A DNA stretch of 14,600 bases from Gemmatimonadota bacterium (GTDB taxonomy: Bacteria > Gemmatimonadota > Gemmatimonadetes > Gemmatimonadales > GWC2-71-9): assembly GCA_029862935.1 (NCBI GenBank), contig JAOTWK010000041.1, positions 1 to 14,600 on the forward strand. Direction: 5' to 3'. Position 1 is the first letter of the stretch; each line of letters opens with the position of its first letter. This document shows, in pieces, positions 9,374 to 14,600 of the stretch. The translations under genes were made by a program, and so were the position numbers. The notes below the pieces were generated by a model, which searched no databases, was not told the origin of the DNA, and worked only from the letters and a program-made list of their open reading frames with translations.

Positions 9374-9781
9374 TTAGACGGCCCCACCGCGCTTGGACTT
9401 TCTCGTGTGCGCCCGCAGCCAGTCTGCGAGTTCGCGCTCGGACACATGCCCCTCTGCCAACGCAAACATCACCGTGACGATCTCCTCCTCCTGCGCCGCA
9501 AAGCCCAATCCATTGAGCTCGAGAAAGATCACCATCACGATGAACGCCACCCGTTTGTTCCCGTCACGGTAAGGGTGGTTCCGACAGAGGGCGAATCCAT
9601 ACGCGGCAGCCAGGGTGGGCACGTCCGTCGTCTCGTCGTAGTGCCACTTGTGACGCGCCCTCGCGAGGGCAGCCTCAAGCGCGTCCTCGTCCCGCATACC
9701 CGCCAACCCGCCGTGCTCTCGGACTTGATCCAGATGCACCGCGTCCACGACGAGCCGCTCGACCCACCGGGGCTCCGCCAC
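9374..9781 (-). CDS. doc: Death-on-curing (Doc) family toxin, Fic fold
   Basis: The 135-residue protein matches the Doc branch of the Fic family. HLDQVREHGGLAGMRDEDAL at 16-35 is the typical N-terminal Doc pattern, and the active-site Fic motif HPYRDGNKR is at 69-77 with H69 and the anion-binding GNKR. Doc of phage P1 phosphorylates elongation factor EF-Tu and so stops translation; the target here is not shown. Start is GTG at 9781, whose G is also the last base of the antitoxin stop codon (TAGTG junction), so translation is coupled. An earlier gene order of antitoxin then toxin is standard for type II modules. The stop TAA at 9374 lies 90 nt from the aldo/keto reductase end. All catalytic residues are intact, so the toxin looks active. 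Confidence 0.9.
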   Translation of the reverse strand: MAEPRWVERLVVDAVHLDQVREHGGLAGMRDEDALEAALARARHKWHYDETTDVPTLAAAYGFALCRNHPYRDGNKRVAFIVMVIFLELNGLGFAAQEEEIVTVMFALAEGHVSERELADWLRAHTRKSKRGGAV

Positions 9782-10008
9782 TACTTCGCGAGCTGTCGCA
9801 GAGCGTTGCGGTACTTCTTGGCCGTCTTCGCAGCGATGGCCAGGGCCTTCTCGACAGTCGGGTCATACGGACTGAGCAGAATGCCTTGCTCGGTCTCGAC
9901 CGCCAGCACGCGGTCACCGGCGGCGAGGTGCAGGCGCTCAGCCATGTCCTTCGGTATGGTGGCGCCAACGGACCCACCCACCTGGCGAAGCTTGAGTTCG
10001 CGAACCAT
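9781..10008 (-). CDS. AbrB/MazE/SpoVT-type antitoxin
   Basis: The 75-residue protein has a swapped-hairpin AbrB-like DNA-binding domain over residues 1-48, with GGSVGATIPKDMAERLHLAA and GDRVLAVETEQGILLSPYD as the hallmark strands. The C-terminal helix (about 52-75, TVEKALAIAAKTAKKYRNAL) should bind and block the toxin. I chose ATG 10008 since GGAGGG (minus strand, 10018-10013) stands 4 nt upstream; an in-frame ATG at 10020 overlaps that site. The stop overlaps the toxin start by one base. P1 Doc is paired with Phd, so this is the alternative AbrB-Doc pairing, which is known from other bacterial chromosomes. A palindrome at 10046-10061 is the likely autoregulatory operator. Confidence 0.88.
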   Translation of the reverse strand: MVRELKLRQVGGSVGATIPKDMAERLHLAAGDRVLAVETEQGILLSPYDPTVEKALAIAAKTAKKYRNALRQLAK

Positions 10009-10045
10009 GTTGCCCTCCATGACGCAGCGGCCTGTTGGAGGAAAG

Positions 10046-10061
10046 TAGCACAGGAGTGCTA
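10046..10061. promoter_or_regulatory. Palindrome upstream of toxin-antitoxin module, probable operator
   Basis: TAGCAC (10046-10051) and GTGCTA (10056-10061) form a perfect 6-bp inverted repeat with a 4-nt AGGA centre. It lies 38 nt upstream of the antitoxin start, where type II modules usually bind their own antitoxin. The first TAGCAC is also within the leader of the divergent YdeI-like gene. I could not define a well-spaced -35/-10 pair. Confidence 0.5.
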
Positions 10062-10100
10062 TCAACGACAGGGACACGAAGCGGAAGCTCGCTGAGACCT

Positions 10101-10346
10101 ATGCCTGGTCAGTCACGACTCCGCCGCCCCCGGAATCCGATGCCGGTGCTCGTGCGTGACGCCCTCGTCCGCCGCGACCTCATGGACGCGTTCCGGAAAC
10201 GGCCCCCGTATCAGCAAAACGACTACTTGGGGTGGATCGCGCGGGCCAAGCGGCCTGCAACGCGTGAGAAGCGACTGGCACAGATGCTCGATGAACTCGC
10301 AAGCGGCGATCGTTACATGAACATGGTGTACCGTGCCAAGCGGTGA
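10101..10346 (+). CDS. Small YdeI/OmpD-associated-like protein
   Basis: The 81-residue product carries the signature block RPPYQQNDYLGWIARAKR at 34-51, then KRLAQMLDELASGDRYM, which I recognise from the C-terminal domain of YdeI-type proteins (OmpD-associated family, linked in some bacteria to resistance against cationic peptides); many bacteria encode this block alone as a 65-80 residue protein. No signal peptide or membrane segment is present. ATG 10101 gives MPGQSRLRRPRNPMP, and the basic RNPMP lead-in is usual for relatives; ATG 10140 would give 68 residues and cannot be excluded, as neither has a good ribosome site. It is divergent from the toxin-antitoxin pair. Molecular role is unknown. 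Confidence 0.75.
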   Translation: MPGQSRLRRPRNPMPVLVRDALVRRDLMDAFRKRPPYQQNDYLGWIARAKRPATREKRLAQMLDELASGDRYMNMVYRAKR

Positions 10347-10371
10347 CGGCACCGGGTCCTCATCGCGACGC

Positions 10372-10881
10372 ATGCGCGGGACGCGGCGCTCCTCCTCGCT
10401 CCCCCCTTGTTCGATCCGAGGGGCGACGGCCCTCCCGCTTCTTCTTCTCGGTGCACTGGCCTGCCCGTCACCAGCCGAACCCGCCTCTGGTGTCACCTTG
10501 CTCGTCACCAACGGGACTTGTCAGATGGGCGAGTGCGAGCCGCTGCTGATTCTCGGATTCCCGAGCAACCAGCCGCAGACGCCCGGGGGCTTCTGGTCGC
10601 TGGACCTCGGTCTCGTCAGTGCGTCACCGGCGTGTCTGATGCTGCCAGCCTCGGCAACCTTTCGCGTGATTGGCGTGTCCGACGACGGAACCAAGACCGA
10701 TACGACGACCTACACGTGGACGACTGCTGATCCGCTCTCGTTGGCAGGCCAGCCAGCGACATCGTCACGCCTTCTTACTGCGCCCACCACAGTGGCCTTC
10801 GTGCCGGCCAACGCGGGCGGATGGAGGATCACGCTACCCGGTGAGTCCCCACCGGCTCGTAGCTCTGCCTGTGCACCCTGA
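10372..10881 (+). CDS. Hypothetical exported protein, probable lipoprotein
   Basis: The 169-residue product has a basic N-terminus (RGTRR), a hydrophobic stretch ATALPLLLLGALA at 18-30 and then C31, a loose lipobox (ALAC). The mature part is Thr/Ser/Pro-rich with three spaced cysteines after C31 in its first half (in NGTCQMGEC and SPACLML), repeated beta-strand-like segments and the ending WRITLPG, suggesting a small beta-sandwich outside the cytoplasm. I do not recognise a family and assign no function. ATG 10372 starts just ahead of the signal; the frame is open back to GTG 10333, overlapping the preceding gene, but no ribosome site favours either. Codon composition resembles neighbours. 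Confidence 0.6.
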   Translation: MRGTRRSSSLPPCSIRGATALPLLLLGALACPSPAEPASGVTLLVTNGTCQMGECEPLLILGFPSNQPQTPGGFWSLDLGLVSASPACLMLPASATFRVIGVSDDGTKTDTTTYTWTTADPLSLAGQPATSSRLLTAPTTVAFVPANAGGWRITLPGESPPARSSACAP

Positions 10882-10918
10882 ATTCGCCGGCCCTCGCGCG
10901 ATGCGAGATCGCCACAAC

Positions 10919-10928
10919 AAAGGAGGTG
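10919..10928 (+). promoter_or_regulatory. Perfect extended Shine-Dalgarno sequence before a CTG start
   Basis: AAAGGAGGTG is fully complementary to the usual 3' end of bacterial 16S rRNA (CACCTCCTTT) over 10 nt. The GGAGG core ends at 10926, six bases before CTG at 10933, which is optimal spacing. It decides the start of the glyoxalase-fold gene, whose frame offers no ATG, GTG or TTG between the previous in-frame stop (10879-10881) and this point. Confidence 0.8.
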
Positions 10929-10932
10929 TGAC

Positions 10933-11298
10933 CTGCTCAAGGCTGCAATTCCCGTCCTGCATATCAGTAGCTCAGTCGCGACCGAGGCGTTCTACTGCAA
11001 CCAACTCGGCTTCCAGCGGCGATTCGCGTACCGTCCCGCGACGACACCGGACCCGTGCTACATGGGCTTGACGCGGGACGGGGTGTGGCTGCACCTGTCG
11101 TCACATTCGGGCGACGGGGTCCCGGGCAGCGCGGTCTACGTGGTGGTGGATGATGTGGATGCCCTGCATGCGGAGTTGGTCGCGAAGGGTGTTCCGATCG
11201 ACACCGGACCGGTAGATCAGACGTGGGGCAACCGCGAGATGTACGTCAAGGACGCTGACCGTAACAGCATTCGTTTCATCCAAGAGCGTAGCGGTTGA
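10933..11298 (+). CDS. Glyoxalase/bleomycin-resistance (VOC) family protein, CTG start
   Basis: The 121-residue product is a complete VOC-fold protein of the bleomycin-resistance type: LKAAIPVLHISSSVATEAFY opens the first beta-alpha-beta module, QLGFQRRFAYRP follows, then YMGLTRDGVWLHLSS at 43-57, VDDVDALHAELVAKGVPID at 72-90, and the family ending WGNREMYVKDADRNSIRF at 98-115. Such proteins bind or modify small molecules; the substrate here is unknown, and true drug resistance is not implied. A start at ATG 11062 would remove the first 43 residues and half of the fold. Relatives begin with M-L-K-A; here the M position is CTG at 10933, behind a perfect Shine-Dalgarno. The next gene starts 4 nt after the stop, so the two are probably co-translated. 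Confidence 0.82.
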   Translation: MLKAAIPVLHISSSVATEAFYCNQLGFQRRFAYRPATTPDPCYMGLTRDGVWLHLSSHSGDGVPGSAVYVVVDDVDALHAELVAKGVPIDTGPVDQTWGNREMYVKDADRNSIRFIQERSG

Positions 11299-11302
11299 CC
11301 AC

Positions 11303-12100
11303 ATGCCGCACCTGACCAGACCCATCGTGGTGGGCGCAGTGGCGGCCCTCGTGGTGGGGTGTGCGACCGGACATCGGCGCCTGTCGGGAGCCTCGGCGGA
11401 CACCGTGCGGGTCCTCGCCTACAACATCCATCACGGCGAGGGCATGGACGAGGTGCTAGACCTCCAGCGCCTGGCGGCGCTGATCCGAGACCTCGACCCC
11501 GACCTCGTGGCGCTCCAGGAGGTCGACAGTGTGACCACGAGAACCGCGGCCGTCGATCAGGCGGAAGTGCTGGGACGTCACACGTCCCTCGAACACGTGT
11601 TTGGCGCGTTCATGCCGTATCAGGGTGGAGCATACGGCATGGCGCTACTGTCTCGATGGCCCATTGCCGAGTCGTCGAACCTCCGGCTGCCCGACGGAGC
11701 GGAGCCGCGGACGGCCCTGAGTGCTACGGTCACGTCACCCACAACCGGGCGGCGGCTTCGGTTTGTGGGAATTCACTTCTACCGGACGGATGAGGAGCGG
11801 CTCGCCCAGGCCACCAGCCTCGAGGCCCAGCTCGGCCGGGGAGATCTTCCCACCATTTTGGCAGGCGACTTCAATTCGCTGCCGGGCTCAACGGTGATGA
11901 CTCACCTGGCGAGGTCGTGGCGCATCGTCGCCAAGGGCGGCGACCGATTCACGTTCCCTTCGTACGCGCCGGAACGCGAGATCGACTTCGTCCTGCTTCG
12001 ACCGGCCGATCGGTTCGAGGTGTTGAGCCATCGCGTGATTGACGAACCGGTCGCCTCGGATCACCGACCCGTCATGGTCGACCTTGTGATACGGCACTGA
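11303..12100 (+). CDS. Endonuclease/exonuclease/phosphatase-family lipoprotein
   Basis: The 265-residue protein has a lipoprotein signal with lipobox VVGC (C20), so it is anchored outside the inner membrane. The metal-dependent hydrolase motifs of the DNase I-like superfamily are all there: N41 in YNIHHGEG, E73 in LQEVD, H158 in GIHFYR, D189 and N191 in GDFNS, D228 in EIDFV and the terminal D253-H254 in SDHRPV. This family covers nucleases, phosphatases and sphingomyelinase-like phosphodiesterases; the secreted location fits scavenging of phosphodiesters, but substrate is open. ATG 11303 begins 4 nt after the glyoxalase-fold gene, with no ribosome site of its own, which suggests coupling. Confidence 0.9.
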   Translation: MPHLTRPIVVGAVAALVVGCATGHRRLSGASADTVRVLAYNIHHGEGMDEVLDLQRLAALIRDLDPDLVALQEVDSVTTRTAAVDQAEVLGRHTSLEHVFGAFMPYQGGAYGMALLSRWPIAESSNLRLPDGAEPRTALSATVTSPTTGRRLRFVGIHFYRTDEERLAQATSLEAQLGRGDLPTILAGDFNSLPGSTVMTHLARSWRIVAKGGDRFTFPSYAPEREIDFVLLRPADRFEVLSHRVIDEPVASDHRPVMVDLVIRH

Positions 12101-12156
12101 GGGTGGATCGTTGCGTGTCGAGCCGTTGAACGCTGGGCGCGGACCGGCTTCGAGCC

Positions 12157-12654
12157 ATGGGTGAGTTCGTGTATCGGCCGATGCGGACCGGCGAGGAGGA
12201 AGCCGTCGCGGACCTCGCCGCGCGGGTCTTCAACCAAGCCGTCGCCCCGGGCTATGCCGACGAGGGCGTTCAGGAATTTCTCCGATACGCCTCCGCCGCT
12301 CGGGTGCGCGAGCGACTGCAGGCCGACCATTTCGTGCTGGTGGCGGAACGGCGCGGGGAGCTCGTCGGGTTCATCGAGATGCGCCACTCCGAGCATGTGG
12401 CGATGTTGTTCGTGACGCAGCCGGGGCGCGGTGTGGGGAGAGAGTTGCTCCGGCGGGCGATTGCCCGTTGCCGGCAGGCCGTTCCCGACCTGACCCGCGT
12501 CACAGTCCACGCTGCCCCAGGGGCGGTCGAGATCTACGCGCGGCTCGGATTCAGGGCGCTGGAACCGGAGCGGATCGAGAGCGGCATCCGCTTCGTGACG
12601 ATGGCGCTCGAGTTGGATCACGCAGTGGATGGGTCTGGGAGCGGTACCGGCTGA
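12157..12654 (+). CDS. GNAT-family N-acetyltransferase
   Basis: The 165-residue cytoplasmic protein fits the GNAT fold. The acetyl-CoA pyrophosphate-binding motif A is QPGRGVGRELL at 88-98, preceded by the beta-strand HVAMLFV, and the C-terminal motif B region is AVEIYARLGFRAL at 123-135. The N-terminal FVYRPMRTGEEEAVADLAARVF is a common GNAT opening. Acceptor substrate cannot be predicted. Start ATG 12157 lacks a strong ribosome site; the last residues (DGSGSGTG) look like a flexible tail. It lies 56 nt after the phosphatase-family gene on the same strand and faces the desaturase gene across an 87-nt gap without an obvious hairpin. Confidence 0.88.
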   Translation: MGEFVYRPMRTGEEEAVADLAARVFNQAVAPGYADEGVQEFLRYASAARVRERLQADHFVLVAERRGELVGFIEMRHSEHVAMLFVTQPGRGVGRELLRRAIARCRQAVPDLTRVTVHAAPGAVEIYARLGFRALEPERIESGIRFVTMALELDHAVDGSGSGTG

Positions 12655-12741
12655 CCGGGCACAGCCGCCACCGCAGATTGCACGTTCAAGAACACGTTCC
12701 GATTCGAGCCCAGCACGCCATCGGCTTCGGGGCGCGCATTC

Positions 12742-13800
12742 TCAGACGCAGACGTGTTCGCGGATGTGCGCGGGGACGAGTCGGCGTTCCGATACCACCC
12801 CGTGCACCACGGCCTTGAAGAAGTCGGCCAGGAACGTCAGGTACGACGTATAGACCGACGACCCCGCCATCCGATAGTTCTCCCGCAGTATCCGGTGCGC
12901 TCTGGGAAGGTTGTACCACGGAATCCCGGGGTACAGGTGGTGCTCCAGGTGGTAGTTGATGTTGCAGATGAGGAACGACAGCACGGGTGTCGTCGTCACG
13001 GTGCGGGTATCGGTCAACTCGTTCCCCGAGGTCGTCATGCCGTGCTCGGCGATCCCACGGACGTTCGCCACCTGACCGGCGACGATCAGCGGGAGGAGCC
13101 AGCCCTCCACCATCCATGACGAGGGAAGGAGCGCCCACCCGAGCGCCACGATGCCGATCATCGCGAGCCACTCGAGCAGTACCAGCATACGATCGCCGTT
13201 CTTCTTCGCGTTGATCACGGCGTTGATCGGCACCAGGACCAGATAGAGATACACGGCGAGGAAGAAGACGAAGACATAGAGCCATCGCAGCCAGAACGAG
13301 CTGGTGGTGATGTTCTCGATATTGTCCGGATCCCCTGCGTCCCGCACGTACTTGTGATGCAGCGGGTGCATGATCCGGTACCCGGACGCCGAAAACACGA
13401 CGGGGGTACCGACCAGAAACCCGATCCAGCGGTCGATCTTCGGATTGCGGGTGAAGAGGTTGTGCGACGCCTCGTGCCCCAGCACGGACAACGTGCTGAG
13501 CGAGAGACCTGCGATGAGATAGCCCACGATGCTGACGGCCAGGGAGCCGGAGCTGATGGACAGCCACGCTGCCCCGAGCCAGATCGCGAAGTGGAGCGGA
13601 ACCACCCAGTTCCATCGCTTGTCGAGGCGGTGCAGTGCCTTCAGGGCGTTGCGCTGCTCCGGTGAGAAGTCCTGCCGCGTCATCGGGGAAGCGACGTTCC
13701 CCTCAGGGCAGAAATACAGTTCGTCCTTCGCTGTTCGCCTAACCGTGTTGGCTTCGGCGACGGCCTTTCCATCCGTCGCACCAACCATCCCCTGTGACAT
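12742..13800 (-). CDS. Membrane fatty acid desaturase
   Basis: The 352-residue integral membrane protein contains the three histidine boxes of the di-iron desaturase/hydroxylase family (PF00487): HEASH at 109-113, HPLHH at 145-149 and HLEHH at 284-288, the last within NYHLEHHLYPGIPW, plus an extra H253 in RGIAEHG. Hydrophobic segments at about 66-82, 88-108, 170-195 and 208-243 suggest four or more membrane spans. Such enzymes place a double bond or hydroxyl in acyl chains or carotenoids using O2 and an electron donor, which is not encoded nearby. A polar 45-residue leader precedes the family part; ATG 13800 is used, M5 (13788) is an alternative, and neither has a clear ribosome site. The exact substrate is not evident. 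Confidence 0.9.
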   Translation of the reverse strand: MSQGMVGATDGKAVAEANTVRRTAKDELYFCPEGNVASPMTRQDFSPEQRNALKALHRLDKRWNWVVPLHFAIWLGAAWLSISSGSLAVSIVGYLIAGLSLSTLSVLGHEASHNLFTRNPKIDRWIGFLVGTPVVFSASGYRIMHPLHHKYVRDAGDPDNIENITTSSFWLRWLYVFVFFLAVYLYLVLVPINAVINAKKNGDRMLVLLEWLAMIGIVALGWALLPSSWMVEGWLLPLIVAGQVANVRGIAEHGMTTSGNELTDTRTVTTTPVLSFLICNINYHLEHHLYPGIPWYNLPRAHRILRENYRMAGSSVYTSYLTFLADFFKAVVHGVVSERRLVPAHIREHVCV

Positions 13801-14008
13801 GTGCGTGTATCGCTTCCGTTACCGTGGTCAACCAATTCCGCTTTTCGAACTCTGCTGACAAGAACACCATTGGAAACCCAAAAGTTTCGCCGCGGACGGC
13901 GGGAAAATAGTGAGGTTCTGCCGGAGAGTCGAGTCCCCTCGCTCGTCTTGCCGGGGGAGGCCACGGCGTCCATCTTGGGGCCTGCGGACCGTCTTTCTGG
14001 AGCGGAGC

Positions 14009-14383
14009 TTGTCAGCGATTGCGGAGATCACGGGGCACAGCGCGAGCTACCGCCCGTTCCGGGACCGCCGAGCACCGCACGTGATTGTGGCGCTCCTGCT
14101 CGCGGCCGCGTTGGGCTGCACCGGACCACACACCCGGGACGAGGAGCGTACCGTGCCCTCCAGAACGATCGAGGAAGTGCTCGCCGCTCATGCCGACTCG
14201 CTGATGGCGTTGCCCGGCGTGATCGGCACGGCGCTCGGGCAATGCGACGGCGACCTTTGCATCCGTGTGTTCGTGACGGACTCGAGCGAGACCGTGCGCC
14301 GTCGCATTCCCGATCAACTCGACGGGTATCCCGTTCGCGTCGAGGTCACGGGACCGTTCCGTCCTCGACGGGACTCGGCGTAA
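14009..14383 (+). CDS. Small hypothetical lipoprotein
   Basis: The product of about 124 residues has a basic segment (RPFRDRR at 15-21), a hydrophobic core VIVALLLAAALG and C37 as probable lipidated cysteine. The mature part contains TIEEVLAAHADSLMALPGV followed by TALGQCDGDLCIRVFV, with C79 and C84 five residues apart, and DGYPVRVEVTG, a compact alpha-beta pattern resembling a small conserved domain of unknown role found in other proteins. I give no function. The frame is open upstream to GTG 13910, but that part is Arg/Ser-rich and non-protein-like; TTG 14009 has GGAG at 13999-14002, 6 nt upstream, and I prefer it with moderate trust. GTG 14081 would give almost no signal n-region. It is divergent from the desaturase. 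Confidence 0.65.
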   Translation: MSAIAEITGHSASYRPFRDRRAPHVIVALLLAAALGCTGPHTRDEERTVPSRTIEEVLAAHADSLMALPGVIGTALGQCDGDLCIRVFVTDSSETVRRRIPDQLDGYPVRVEVTGPFRPRRDSA

Positions 14384-14428
14384 GCGAATCGCGTTACGCT
14401 CCGCCTACACATCCAGGCTTTCTTCTCA

Positions 14429-14600
14429 ATGCAGCATTCAGCGCTGAAGACGCGGTTGCTCTGCATGCTGCTCGTGGGCATCGGAGCGTGCGGCCGCACG
14501 TCGCCACCGCCGACCTACGAGCTCGCGTTCGTGTCCGACCGCGATGGGAACGGCCTGGACATCTTCCCGACCACGATCGACACCGCCTCTTTCCGCAACA
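14429..14600 (+). CDS. Beginning of a PD40/TolB-like beta-propeller lipoprotein (cut by window edge)
   Basis: Only the first 57 residues are present. A lipoprotein signal ends in the lipobox IGAC (C21), and the mature protein starts with ELAFVSDRDGNGLDIF at 31-46, a typical first blade motif of WD40-like PD40 repeats found in TolB and many exported proteins. ATG 14429 gives a good basic-hydrophobic leader; ATG 14465 in the same frame would leave too short a signal. It follows the small lipoprotein by 45 nt on the same strand. Confidence 0.7.
   Translation, partial: MQHSALKTRLLCMLLVGIGACGRTSPPPTYELAFVSDRDGNGLDIFPTTIDTASFRN

Noticed and set aside
10670..11071. Frame containing ATG 10901 as a possible start near the strong Shine-Dalgarno
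   Set aside because: It is in a different frame from the glyoxalase-fold protein, lies before the ribosome site and yields Arg/Ser-rich sequence.
12655..12741. Terminator in the convergent GNAT/desaturase gap
   Set aside because: Only 4- to 5-bp inverted repeats are visible there, not enough to call.

Overview
The window is GC-rich, densely coding bacterial chromosome, with 17 protein genes on both strands. I see no rRNA, tRNA, CRISPR array, insertion sequence or phage gene. Four or five proteins carry lipoprotein-type leaders, and a TonB-free, envelope-rich gene mix of small lipoproteins, a periplasmic serine hydrolase and a Tat-exported molybdoenzyme suggests a free-living Gram-negative, perhaps a soil member of Gemmatimonadota or a similar phylum. 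This taxonomic guess rests on gene style only.

Left part (1-2184): a DUF4253-like protein that may continue beyond the left edge, then a secreted class C beta-lactamase-fold serine hydrolase. A very strong hairpin (2092-2142) lies between this gene and the convergent iorB-like gene.

Central block (2185-9283): a molybdenum hydroxylase locus. On the minus strand is an iorAB-like pair: a two-cluster [2Fe-2S] subunit and a Tat-signal molybdopterin subunit. Divergent from it are xdhC-like and mocA-like genes, which supply and load the molybdenum cofactor. Next comes an AraC-family regulator followed 20 nt later by an aldo/keto reductase. The most interesting regulatory signal is a two-part element present twice: between iorA and xdhC (5103-5141) and upstream of araC (7125-7164). 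Each copy has two direct half-sites of the form TGGCGCNNTYYG about two helical turns apart. This is what an AraC-type operator should look like, and it predicts that one regulator controls enzyme, cofactor maturation, itself and the reductase.

Right part (9284-14600): a Doc/Fic toxin with an AbrB-type antitoxin (overlapping TAGTG junction, palindrome upstream), then a plus-strand run: YdeI-like small protein, unknown lipoprotein, glyoxalase-fold protein, endonuclease/exonuclease/phosphatase-family lipoprotein and GNAT acetyltransferase. The glyoxalase-fold gene has no ATG, GTG or TTG start in frame; it appears to start at CTG behind a 10-nt perfect Shine-Dalgarno sequence. A minus-strand membrane fatty acid desaturase follows, then a small lipoprotein of unknown function and the beginning of a PD40/TolB-like beta-propeller lipoprotein cut by the window edge.

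The candidate new biology here is regulatory (the shared operator and the CTG start) rather than a wholly novel gene system.
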